Part shown: positions 46,169 to 57,415 of the stretch, piece after piece | Position numbering within the stretch: the first letter of the stretch is position 1 | Layout of the letters: each line of letters begins with the position of its first letter | DNA from: Gorsachius magnificus | Taxonomy: Eukaryota; Chordata; Aves; Pelecaniformes; Ardeidae | Direction: 5' to 3' | Assembly: GCA_034008185.1 (NCBI GenBank) | Contig: CM067106.1 | Span: 1 to 64,000, forward strand | Length of the DNA: 64,000 nt | Notes under the pieces: model-generated | Seen by the model: the letters and a program-made list of their open reading frames with translations, nothing else | Database searches by the model: none | What the model was told of the DNA's origin: nothing | Translations under genes and position numbers: made by a program

Positions 46169-49100
46169 TCACCCCCGTACTCTGTGGCGAGCGTCTTGTA
46201 GGAAGGGCTTTCCTAATTCCAGAGCATTGTACGGGGGGACAGTGCCCCCCTCTCGTGCTTTGTTGCCACGGGGTTTATAAAGGTTATCTCCTGCTTTCGA
46301 AAGGTGATATGCCTCAAATGCCGAGTTAATCAGGACCTTGGCTGCTAGCTCTATCCAGGGCATTGCCTTCTCCCAGGTGATGCCACTTTCCTTCTCCAGC
46401 CTACGGATCACCCCCTGCATGTGGCCAGCTTTCTCCGGGAAGCCTTCTTGGAGCAACGCTCTCTTCTCCTGTAAAGACAGTCAGGTTGGCAGCAAGGGCA
46501 CGGTGCATGCGGGGAGAGGGGCCCAGAGCCAAGTAGCAATGGAAGGCACCCAGCTGGGACCCCTTTGACACCCCTGCCTGCCAGCCACACCTGGGCACCT
46601 GCGCTCTCCCCCTTGGTACCTGGGATTTATGGCTGATCATCTTCTCGTGCTCCTGCCGCTGCCTCTCACAGCAATCCTCCAGCTTCTGCCTCAGCTGAAG
46701 CACCTGCTGTCTTTGCTGCGTAACTGGTCCTGCACCTTCTGCCTCTCTTCAGCCTCCTTCCTCCGCTGCACCTCCCTCTCCTGCTCGGCTCTCTCGTGCT
46801 GCTCTTGCTTACCTGGTGGCAGAGCAACAGGGGTGTTGCAAGGGCAGGAGCTGGGCGCGCAAGCCCCCAAGGGGGACTGCTGTCCCCCTCCCTCCCGCTT
46901 GGCCCTCGACAGGCAGTGGCATTTCTCCAGCCCACAAGGTACTTTTCAGCTCCCTCTCCTTCTCCGTCAGCGAGCGGTCTGTGTTGAGGATGCTTTTGGC
47001 CAGAGCCTCCCGGCTTTGCAGGAACTCCAGCAGGACAGCATCAGCCTGTAGGACCACAGGTAAAAGAGGAGTCAGGAGGAGAAAGAGCAGCTGGGGAGAA
47101 CTGGTTTCTTGGGGGAAGGGGAATGGGATGTGGAGCCTCCTTGTCCTTGAAGGGGACCTGCTCTCCTTCCTACCTTCACCCCCTTGCCAGGCAGTTCCCG
47201 GTATTTCTCCACCACTGCCTGCTCATCTCCTCTGAAGAGCTCGTAACCCCCGGGCACGCTGTAGACACCCTCACGGATTTGTCTCTCCATGTCTTGGGAG
47301 AGGTCCCTGAGAGCAGCCTTGCACTTGTCCCAGGACGCCTGCTCGTTGTCCCTGAAGAACTTCTCCTTGACCGCCCCTACCTGGCGCTGTTGGGGAAGAT
47401 GCAGAGGGAAGGCATCAGCCCAGGCAGAGCTGCATCCACCGCTCTCATGCCAGGCAAAACTCAAGGCAGCTTGACATGGACATGGGGGTCTCCAGGCTGG
47501 GGGGGTACCCAACTGGGAGGTGACAGATGGGGAGGGCATTCTGCACCCACGGCCATCTCTGGACTAAGGTGCACCGGAGCAGAGAGCATGCCAGGGACCA
47601 TGGGCTTCGTGCTATTTGCCCAGAGCTGAGGGGGCGATGGTGTCCCTGCGGGGATCCTGGCTGCACTGGGGAGCACCTACTATCAGCTCTGCCTGGAATT
47701 CGCAGATGTCATCCTTGAATGCCCGTGCCATGAACAGCTCCAGTGCCTCCCGCTCACACTGGGCATGCAGCTCCAGCAGCTCCCCAACAGTCTCCACTGG
47801 CAGCTTCGCCCGCTGCTCCATCAGATCCCGGTACAATGTCACGGCGTCTTCCACTGCCGCTGTGTTCTCAATCTTTGCCAGGGCGAGCACCGCACTCTCC
47901 AGGCATGGCACTGCCCCGCTCCGGATGGCCTCCACGTAGGTCGCCGCCAGGTGCCCAGCGCTGCCAAAGAGGACCAGGGATGAGAGCTCTGCAGCCGGAA
48001 CAGAACACAGGCTCCCCTTTGGCTCCGGGTCCTGCCATAGCCCTGCTGCCTCCCTGCCAGAGCCTGACCAAACTTCTTTTCCTAACTCTTTCCCAGCCTG
48101 CCCACAACATCAGAAGCTCCAACTCCAGAGGCAGGGACAGCAGCCAGCAGAAAAGCTCCGCCTTTCCCCACTGCCATCCTTTGACTCGGCAGCTCCTCCT
48201 TCCCCAGGCACAGGCCCAAGAGCTGGTGGCCAGCCAACCCTCTGGACAGACGTACTCACCCTTCCCCGTGACGCTGTGCCCACCAGGGACGGTCTTAGGT
48301 GCAGACTTTTCCCAGATGTAGCTGCACATTTTCCCCACCTGCTCCTGGAATTCGGGACTGATCTCATCATCCTGAAGATCCTCCACATGGGCCAGGTGCT
48401 TCCAGCTGGCTGGTGGCACTAAAGCAAAGCACTTGCGAGCTGGGAAGAACTGGCGGATGCATTCCCGGAGCTGGTTGTAGCGTGTGATCCCTGGGCTGCT
48501 CCCTGCAAGAGGACATGGAGCAAGTTCACGGGGCTTGGGCTCTTGTGGAACGGCAGGGAAATGCTGCTGGGGCTGGGGCTGGGCGTCTCCAGCACCACAG
48601 CACCATTCCCTCACCAGCCTTTAACTTCAGCGCGTTCTCCAGGTATTCATCCTCAGAGATTTCCTTCCCGTCCACCTCCAGCTCCAGTGTGAAATCCCGG
48701 ACAGCCCAGACAAAAGTTGGGAAGAAGCTGACAAATATTTCTGAGTCTTTCAGTTCCCCCTCCTTGGGTCCTGCTTTCAGCTGGATGTGCTCCGACAGCT
48801 TCAGCACGTAGCTAGGGAGCTGGCTAAGGAAACAGGGACCTGAGCTCTGAATGCAGGGGGTTTGCCACCCTGCAGCCTCACAGCACTTCACGGGGATGCA
48901 AGGAGACCCTGCAGGGACAGAGAGCAGCCTGGAACTCCCAGAAGGAGGAGGGAGAAAGACCCTCAGCCCTGAGCTCCACTGTGTGGGACACCCAAGGACT
49001 CAAAGCTTGTCACTGGGCACCCCCAGAAGGTTCTGCAGCTGCTGGAGGAACCGGGATGGCTCGACCCCTCGCCCACCACGCAGGGAGAGGAGGGCACCCC

Positions 49101-50080
49101 CGGTGCTGCTCTCCCACCAAGGATACTGCAGCTGCTCCATGGCTTGCTGGTCAATGGTGCCTTTGCTGTTGTAGATCAGGGTGCTGGAGAGCAGCACGGC
49201 CAGCGTAAAGATCCAGGTGTCGTTCCCGGTGTCACCCTGGAACAACAACCCCTGGCTCTTATCCACAAGACCCCCGAAGGAGGAGCAACGCCCCAAAGCC
49301 CCAGACCCTGAATGCCCCGAACCAACAGCCAATGGCAAGGCCAGGTTTTGGAAAGGCCCATCCCCATGCCATCACCGTCTCTTTCTGGAGCTGGGCTTAG
49401 CCTCAACGCTGACCTCCCGGGATCGAGCAAAGCGCTCCCTCAGCTCCTCTTTCCCCTTCTGCTGCTCTTGCCCAGGAAAGCGGAGGAATTGGGCAACTTG
49501 CCTACCCCAACCTCCTGCCCCAGGCCTCTGGCTCTTCCCAGCACATGGCTGGAAGGCCACCGTGGGTGCTGGGAACACCGGGACTCTGGTCCCTGGCGCT
49601 TGAGGACCCCTCAAGAGCTTCCACAAAGGGCTGGGAATGCACAAAGGGAGCTCCCGCTCCTTCCCCACCTTCTCCACATCGCCCAGCCCTTCAGTGTCCA
49701 GCAGCAGCAGAGCGTGTCCAGGCTGGCGGGGGTGAGGTACACACCACATCCAGATCCCTTTGGTGTGGGACTGCACACTGGAGCCCAAGGAGAAACCTGT
49801 TGGGAGGACGCAAGGGTCTCACCGCTGTTAAAGGCAAGAGAGGCAAGCCCAGGTGCCTTGGCCCCCGCGGGCTGGGACCTCCCTCACCTTTCCTCTGACG
49901 AGCCAGCCTGTTCATGAGGTAGGACTTGCCAGTGCGGTACGGCCCCGCGATGGCCACCACCACCACAGGCTGGGTGACCTTGGACAGCACCCGCAGGGCC
50001 TCTGGCCGCACCACCAGCCCCTTCTCCGGGGTGTTCTCAATGAGGCAGACAGGCACCGGCATGTGGATTTCAGATGCCAT
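46169..50080 (-). CDS. GBP copy B: guanylate-binding protein, full exon set, one-base lesions
   Basis: The start [10 protein letters not shown] matches mammalian GBP1. Exons: 49888-50080, 49669-49796, 49127-49236, 48615-48811, 48260-48502, 47681-47960, 47174-47386, 46943-47045, 46620-46812 and 46169-46468. Lengths 128/110/197/243/(281)/213/103/(194) equal the classic GBP pattern. The G domain has GPYRTGKS (residues 46-53) and DTEG (98-101). The helical domain shows [10 protein letters not shown] and [20 protein letters not shown]. The C-terminal coiled coil has [20 protein letters not shown]. The last exon extends past the usual end ([20 protein letters not shown]...) to TGA at 46169, about 653 aa if repaired, with no CaaX box. 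Lesions: one C missing near 47954 (280 instead of 281 nt) and one C missing near 46709 (193 instead of 194 nt). If these are sequencing errors the gene is intact. Confidence 0.88.
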
Positions 50081-50168
50081 GCTCAGGATATGACAGCTGG
50101 GGGAAGAAGAAGGAGGGGTGGGCCTTGGATGGCGTGATGGCGTTTGTCATCCCAACTCACCCTGAAGC
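50078..50168 (-). repeat. LTR-derived splice acceptor and leader of GBP copy B
   Basis: Same sequence as in copy A; acceptor AG at 50098-50097. The LTR match ends at the start codon 50080. Confidence 0.7.
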
Positions 50169-50259
50169 ACGATGGGTGACTGAATGACAGGTTGAGTTGG
50201 CATCTACCAGATCACATTTATAGCTGTTATTGCTGTTGAGCTCGTCATTGGCAGGCTCC

Positions 50260-51050
50260 GGTGCTTGCCCCGGGGCTTGCTTGCCTCTCTCTAGAGGAGA
50301 GTCCAGTGCTCGCTAGCGGCTGCTGCTTGCTCAAAGCATCTGTGGCTGTGGAGAAGTCCATGCTGCAGCAGGGCCACCTCGAAGCGCCGGTGGCTGTGCA
50401 TGAGCTCATGCTGGAGCACCTCAAAGCGTGTGGCCGTGGATACCCGGGGGGGGGAACCTGCCGCAGCAGGTACAGCCCTGGAGAGACTGTGGCACATCGA
50501 TAAGGCTCCACTTGGAGCAGGTACAGCCCTAAGGGACTGCAGGCTGTGGGCAAGTCCAAGGCAGAGCAGGGCCGAGGGGAGGACTTGGTTGCGATGTTAA
50601 TCCCATGGTCTGGTCCAAAGGGACCAGGGATGGAGCCTGTAATGGAACTCCCTTCACATTGTTGTAGCCCGGGATTTGAGTTGCATGTTCTGGGAGTTAC
50701 TACAGCAGGAACCACCCGAACCAGCGGAGGAGAAGCCTTACAAGAAGCAGCGCAAGCGCAGCAGTGACCCGACCGGAGCTGGCGTTGGTGCCACCTCCAC
50801 GCAACACAGCCCCTCTCCTGTCCTGAGGGAACACCATAGGAGACAGAGCCCAATGTCACAGAGTCAATGACCTCGGTGGACATTTTGTGGACATTTGCAG
50901 ATGTTCTTACAAGGCTTGTCCATAGAACAGGGGAATGCTATCTGTATTGTCTCAAAGGATGGGCAGTGGGGAGAGGGGGGTTTGTGGGGATGTGTTGGAT
51001 CCCATGGGACCTGAGCATGATGTGAATTGTATGAAATAAGGGGGGGAGAA
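50260..51050 (+). mobile_element. ERV internal remnant (unit 2)
   Basis: Counterpart of the unit 1 element, ending in the same purine run before 51051. The variable block at about 50425-50550 is roughly twice as long as in unit 1. Confidence 0.5.
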
Positions 51051-51805
51051 TGTGCTGGCTTGGGTGGGATGGAGTTAATTTCCTTGGCAGGAGCCGTCAC
51101 GGGGCTCTGTTGTGGATTTGCGCTGGAATCAGCGTTGATAACCTGGGGGTGGTTTCCTTCCTGCTGAGCAGCGCTTACACGGAGCCAAGGCCTTTTCTGC
51201 TCCTCCCCCCAGCCCAGCAGCGAGGACCCTGGGGCTTCTCGTGGTTTAAGCCCAGCCGACAGCTCAGCCCCCACAGCCGCTTGCTGGCTGCCCCCCCAGC
51301 AGGGTGGCAGAAAGGATCAGAAGGGCAAGAGTGAGAAAACTCACAGGCTGACATCAAAAAACTTCAACAATTCAAAGGAAAGGAAAGAAAAGAAGAATAA
51401 CAAATTGGAATGAACAGGGAAGGAACAGAGAGAGAGAGAAACGAACCCTGAGAAAGGCTCGTGAGGCAAAGGGAAACAACTGCTCGCCACCAAACGACGG
51501 ATGCCCAGCCTGTCCCCGAGCAGCACCCACCCCGCCGCCTTCCCCCCTCCAGGTTTATTCCTGACCATGACGGGATAGGGGATGGAATGTCCCTCTGGTG
51601 GGCAGGGGGGGAGGGGACACAGCTGGGACAGCGGAGCCCAACTGACCCTTTTGCCCGCACGGCTTTTGCTGTACTTCTCAAACTGTCTCCATCTCGACCC
51701 ACGGATTTTATCGCCTTTACTCTCCTGATTCCCCCCATCCCGCTGCGGGGGAGGGAGCGAGCGGCTGCGCGGCACACAGTGACTGGCTGGGGTTCAACCA
51801 CGACA
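51051..51805 (+). mobile_element. ERV LTR (unit 2)
   Basis: Same TGTGCTGG...CCACGACA element at the same position in intron 1 of GBP copy B, so the insertion predates the duplication. Confidence 0.65.
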
Positions 51806-52370
51806 AGCCCCAGCCATGGCCCAGCCCCTGCCAGCTACCAGCAAACCCCACAGACGTGGAGGCAGCACAAGGGCTCCTCCCATGCCCGGACCCAGCACCT
51901 GCCCCACCACAACCGCCCGCACACCCCGGGACTCGCTCCGGCAATGGCGAGCTCCGATTCCACTGCCCACTGCTGGGCTGGGAATCCTCTCCAAGGACCT
52001 CACAAGGTCACAGGAACATCAAGGGCATTGCCAGTGGGGGACAAGAGGCTGTCCCTCATGACACGGGCAGTCCCGGCCACACCGGGGAGGAGAGGAAAGC
52101 TTAGGGCATCGGGTCCAGCTTAGGCGAGTCCTAACTCTCAGGCAAAGCCCAGGGGGGTTGAATGCAGGCTCCCAGCCACACCTTCCCCTTGCGCCATCCC
52201 ACAGCCCCTGCAGACCTTTGGGCCTCCTCCTCCTCCTCCCAGCCACTGGGCTCCCTGGTGCTTGCTGGGCTCCCTCTGGCTTGCTGGGGTCAGCAGGAGT
52301 CCTTCTGCAGCCCCAGCACCCAGGGCTGCTTGCACGGGGTGGGGAGGGGGCGTTAGGGGAAGGGACTCAC

Positions 52371-52500
52371 CGTTGTCTTCATCAGCTGCCCAGGGCTGCA
52401 ACAGCTTTGCTGCAGCCGGGTCCTGTGCTCGCTTTTATGCTGCGCCCTTGGCCAGCCTTGCCCTCCTATTCCCGGAAACCAGAGCGAAAGCGAAAGTCTT
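52371..52500 (-). promoter_or_regulatory. GBP copy B interferon-type promoter and noncoding exon 1
   Basis: Same architecture: ISRE 52486-52497, GAS TTCCCGGAA 52469-52477, TATA 52432-52439, exon 1 ending at 52371 before donor GTGAGT. All core sites are identical to copy A, so both copies should respond to interferon alike. Confidence 0.85.
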
Positions 52501-53759
52501 CTTTCCCCGTCACTGCAGGGCCGAGAGGGAAGGAAGAGGCGTCCCTGGGCTTGTGCAAGCCCCCTTCAGAAGCAGCCAGACCCTGTCTGTGTTATCAACG
52601 CCCCCCCAACACCAGCATGGACTTGCAGTGGCGAAAGTTAACTCCGTCCCAGCCGTGCGGGCTGTGCTGCGCTTCCCCTCCCCCTTGGATCCACCAAGGG
52701 GGTCCCTCACCGCCCCGTCCCTGCCACCCCAACATGGCCCCTCGTTTGCCACCCCCTCCTCAGGCTACCGAGGGGGTGGATCAGCCAGGCCCCACAGGCT
52801 CCAGAAATCCCCCTGGGAGAGTTGAAGGTGAAACAACACCCAAGGCTCCCTTACTGCCTCGGAAGCCTTTCCTGTGGGATTTTAGGGAATTGGGGAAAAG
52901 TTTGGGTTACTGCAATGCCTGTAATCTATGGCCGGTATTGAGGCCAATTAAAATGTCCCGTCCCAGCAGGCAAGGAGTAAGAGGGGTGCAGGTTTGCCCG
53001 TCTGATGGGTGCGGATTAAGATGCTTCTGCTTTAAATCCCTTAACACAGTGGGGGCAGCAGCTGAGCCCTTGCTTGTCCCGTCCAGACACGGCTTTGCCA
53101 TTGCTGGAACTGCTCCCGGCTGCTCCGCTGACAGCTCCATGCCTGACTCTCCCTGCCCGCACTCGGGTAGAGAGTTGGGATCCCTTCCCAGCTCTCCCGG
53201 GAGCGGGGAACCGGCATCCTCAAAAGCCTTTCAACCCTGAGGGGATTCTCCGATTCCCTGTGGCTGGAGAAGGGGGCACAAAGGACCAGGTCCGTAGGGA
53301 GACGACGCCTTTTATTCCAGCACCAGGTTCTTCCACAGCAGAAACGCTTCTGGGTCGCCACGCACCCAGGGGGCTCTGCCTTGCGTTATTGCCTAAAGAC
53401 ACAAAAGTCAAAAGAGCGAGGGAGAGATCAGTGCCCGGGATCCAGCGTTGCTCCAGGCAATGCGGGGTGCAGCCACCTTCAAGTTTTCCCCACAGCCTTG
53501 GTTTGTGGCTTTGGCCCTTGCGTACGGGCACCTTCCCCTCCTCCCGTGCTCAATCCCACCCCTGCTCTGCCCGGGCCTCTTTGGAGCCGGTGGGTGTACG
53601 GAGCCGGCGGTCTGGGGGTCGGTGGTCGCCATCTCCCCCCGCCCAAATTACTTTTGGGCACCCCCCACCCCTCGACTCCCCCACTCTCCCATCGATCCCT
53701 CCACTCCCCCACAGCGTGCCCTCCATGCCTGATCCCGCCCCACGAAACCCCATTTATCC

Positions 53760-54480
53760 ATAGCTGGATGGGACACCCATTCACACATCACTGCACGGGA
53801 AATCCCCAGTAGCTGGCACTGGGACACCCATTCACTCCAGTCAGCGGGCCACTGGGATCCCCCAGTAGCTGGCACTGGGACCACCATTCACTCCAGTAGC
53901 TGCCACTGGGATCCCCCAGTAGCTGGCACTGGGACCGCCATTCACTCCAGTAGCTGCCACTGGGATCCCCCAGTAGCTGGCACTGGGACCGCCATTCACT
54001 CCAGTAGCTTCCACTGGGATCCCCCAGTAGCTGGCACTGGGACCGCCATTCACTCCAGTAGCTTCCACTGGGATCCCCCAGTAGCTGGCGCTGGGATTCA
54101 CATTGACTCCAGTAGCTGGCAATGGGGTTCCCATTGACTCCAGTGTCTCATAATGGGACACCCATTCACCACAGTAGCTGGCATTGGGACCCCGTTCACC
54201 CCAGGAGCTGGACTCGCATCCCCATTCACTCCAGTATCTCATACTGGGACCCCTGCCCCAGTAGCGGCCTGGGACCCCCATCACTCAGTAGCTCCACTGG
54301 GTCCCCGTAGCTGCGCTGGGATCCCACTCACCCAGAGCTGGCACTGGGATGCCCCAGTATCTGGCACTGGGATCCCCACTGAACCCAGTAGCTGGCACTG
54401 GGATCCCCATTCACTCCAGTAGCTGGCACTGGGTCCCCCGTTCACTCCAGTACCTGGCGCTGGGACCCCCCGTAGCCAGC
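53760..54480. repeat. Minisatellite of unit 2 spacer
   Basis: Homologous to the unit 1 minisatellite but about 700 bp long and less regular, with many single-base losses at both ends (53690-53830 and 54240-54340). Array length therefore differs between neighbouring units. Confidence 0.88.
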
Positions 54481-54567
54481 AGCCTTTCCTGCCCAGTGTT
54501 CAGCATCTCCCCCGACTCACAACCCCATCAGTTGCAAAGTCAGCGAGGAGCAGCGCCTGTAATTGCC

Positions 54568-54750
54568 CTATGGCTCATCAGTTAATGAGACGAGGGAGGG
54601 TTGTTTCCTCTCACGGCCTTTGCTCGTCTTCCTCCCTTTCATCGTCATCCCCAGTTTCGCGAGGCCCTCAGCCAGCTCATGCAAAGAAGAAACATTCTCC
54701 ATGTCCCGTACAGCACCCAATGCCTTCTGTCCCTCAGCCGCCAGCAGCAA
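54568..54750 (-). other. Unassigned conserved open segment in GBP spacer (unit 2)
   Basis: 60-codon minus-strand frame starting MLLAAEGQKALGAVRDMENV and ending SLVSLTDEP. It is identical downstream to the unit 1 copy. Function unknown. Confidence 0.3.
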
Positions 54751-55137
54751 GGTCTCCCAGGCCTCGGTGACGTGTGATGGGGTTCAGCAGTTGAGGGGTT
54801 GGAGTCGGGGATGGCAGGCGAGAACCTGGCCGGTGGAAGTGCATGGGCGTGCAGGGCCGAAGGCTGTGCTGCTGAGAGAAGGGACTGACGGCCTCGCAAG
54901 GCTGCTCCCTATCAGCTTTGGCAGGTCCCGGAGACCGGGAGAGGCCCTAGGTGACCAGGGAAGGAGAGGTGTTGTACCCATCATCAGACATGGCCGGAAG
55001 GTCTGTCTGGAGCAAGTCAGCCCAGCCAGCCTCACTTCCTCCAGTCTCTGGTAGTACTCCTCACCTAAGGAGACCTCCTGAAACCCATTTCTGGGCACCG
55101 CACCAATGAGAAGCTGGTTTGGGACGGTCTGCATGGA

Positions 55138-55360
55138 TTTACCAAGCGTGAGCCATGCCTCGCCAACCTGATTGCCATGGGGAAGAGCTGCTTAGCCTTC
55201 TGGACGAGGCAAGAGCACCAGGAGTCCTTGACATTGAGTTTGGCAAGGCTCTCAAGTCTCCCACAATGCCGTTGTCCCCAGGTAGGAACATTGCGGGCTG
55301 GAGGGGTGTGAAGCTTGATGGGTAGAAAGCTCCTTGGATGATGGGGCTCAGAGGGCACCT
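55138..55360 (+). mobile_element. Degenerate CR1-like LINE fragment (unit 2)
   Basis: Same relic at the homologous place in the second unit, nearly identical to unit 1. Confidence 0.5.
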
Positions 55361-55929
55361 GCCAAAACTACAGCTCTCCTCCCAGGGGCAGCTGGTGATA
55401 GGGTGAGCGTTCAGCCTTGGATGCTTAATGAACCACCAGCTTTGGGGCCTCGTTCCCAAGCAACCTGGCTCCCAGAAGTCCCAGTGCCAAGGCACTTGGG
55501 GGGCTGCTACTGGCCTCACACCAGCCACAGCCTGGGCCTCGATCAGAAGGACTGGGACCCCCCAGGAGCCAGGCCAGGGGCAGCGGCTTCTGGACGTCCC
55601 ATCTTCCCTCTTCCCTCAGGGACTCCTCCCGAGCTTCTTTTCCTCCCGTCACTCACATTCTTGAATCCCGTGGGTGGCCACCTCCATCTGAGGTAACCAC
55701 GGGTCCGGTGGGGCAGGAAGGCGGCACGCACCCCCACCTGCCTTCACTGACTCTTCCAGGCCCGTTCCCTTGGCCGTGCTCGTGTTGGGTAGCATCCAGG
55801 CCCTGAGGGCACTGGTAGGGCTTGCGGTGGTGCACACCCCACCCCCCCACACCTCCCCACGCCCCAGCCGCTCTTTTCTCCTGCACCGCCTCACCATTTC
55901 AGAAACTCCTGGCCGGTCTTGGCCCTGGT

Positions 55930-56540
55930 GTAAAGAGGCGGACGATTGGGTGCCACTGTCCATAACAGAAACTCCTACGTGGCTGAGGCGGGGAGCGAGA
56001 ACGGGGACAATCAGTTATCCCCTGAGGGCCTCAGAACATGCCTTCTCGGAGTCGTAGCCCGACTGGCACGGTACCATCGTTACTGGAATTCCAGTGATTT
56101 CCGACCCGGATTGTGGTGCAGACTGGAAATTTACTGATGTCTAAAGGCAGTCATCGCACAATCCTATAAAAGAGGGGTCCTAAGGGAGGCCCTTTGAGCT
56201 CTCTGGGACGGCAGTGGGCTGTGACCAGCATCTCCTTCCGAGTGCGACGCCTCTCAGAGCCAGCAAACTCTTCAGTTTGCTGAAATCGGAGGTCCATCGC
56301 CAAAGACTGACGGCGCAGCCTGGGCTGAAACCCCCCACTCCTTGAGGCTCAACCCTTGCCTGTTGAGAAACGCCAAGACCTTTGATGTGAGCATTGCACT
56401 GAGCTGTGGACCGAGCCTGGGAGTAAGATCGGACCTGGCCGCACTGAGACTCCTCACTGAAAAGGAGTTTGGAAAGCAAGGGGGTCTGCTTGGACCCTGG
56501 TGGGTCAGGGAGTGTCCTCCTCATCCCCTGCACCCTCAGT
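55930..56540 (+). promoter_or_regulatory. TATA-containing block, candidate second LTR-type element (unit 2)
   Basis: Copy of the unit 1 block with TATAAAAG at about 56165; sequence nearly identical. Confidence 0.3.
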
Positions 56541-56824
56541 CTCTCTGTGAATTTTTCCCACAAAAGTGTCCTAAATCCAAGTGTGAAAATCCAACAAATT
56601 TGTGTAGTTGGCAGGATCCTAAATCAGCATTTGTGACATGAGGGCCTTTCGGCCAGCCCCTCCACCCAGAAAGAACTCCAAAGTCTCTACACCTTCATGT
56701 GGCCGGAAGGGTCAGCATCTCTGCTTCTCCTCATGGTGCAGCTGAAGATTGAACTCGCTGCAGGGAAGAGGGAAACCCCTTTGTGCTGTGGCCTGAGCCC
56801 GGTAGGCAGCGAAGCCCCACACAT

Positions 56825-57330
56825 CTTGGGGAATGGAGGATGGAAGGGTAAGGGTCAAAGGGAGACAACGCGTGGGTTGAGTTGAAGACAGTTTATGAGG
56901 AAAAGAAAAGCCGCGCGCAAGCAAAGCAAAGCAAAGCAAGGAATTTGTTCCCTGCTTGCCATGGGCAGGCGGGTGTTCAGCCGTCTCCAGGAAAGCAGGG
57001 CTCCATCACATGTAGCAGTGGCTTGGGCAGACAAACGCCATCGCTCCAGACGTCCCCCCCTTCCTCCCTCTTCCCCCAGCTTTTATTGCTTGAGCACGGT
57101 CTCACATGGTCTGGACTATCACCTGGGTCCATCGGGATCTGCTGGCCCAGCTCTGTGCCCCCCCAGCTCCTTGCCCACTCCCAGCCTGCTGGCTGCAGGG
57201 TGAGAAGCAGAAAACCTCTTGCCACTGTGCAGGTGCTCTTCAGCCCCAGCCAACGCAGGGCTGTGTCACCAAGCCTGCTTTGGGCACAGGTCCAGAACAC
57301 AGGAGGACATTCACTCGATCCCAGCCCCAA
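56825..57330 (+). mobile_element. ERV LTR fragment (unit 2)
   Basis: Second copy of the fragment at the same position relative to GBP copy C. Confidence 0.65.
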
Positions 57331-57415
57331 GCAGTACCACCGTGCTGGTGAGGAAGTCTCTGGAAGAGGTGGGTTAGATGCCCCAATGACGCGTTCGGAG
57401 CATGGCAAAATGCTC

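Larger units (their letters stand above)
36511..47591. repeat. GBP tandem unit 1 (11.08 kb)
   Basis: The anchor CAGGGACCATGGGCTTCGTG occurs at 36511, 47592 and 58991, giving units of 11,081 and 11,399 bp plus a partial third. By eye the units are nearly identical through exons, introns and spacer. Differences are scattered single bases, small indels, a variable-copy block in intron 1 and the minisatellite in the spacer. Confidence 0.95.

Noticed and set aside
46169..50080. A specific GBP number (GBP1, GBP2 and so on)
   Set aside because: Avian GBPs are not one-to-one with mammalian paralogues, and the tail differs. Without a tree no symbol can be supported.
52158..53240. Plus-strand 360-codon frame upstream of GBP copy B, and 297-codon counterpart at 40943-41836
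   Set aside because: It crosses the promoter, an LTR scrap and spacer. The frame is not conserved between near-identical units and shows no domain.
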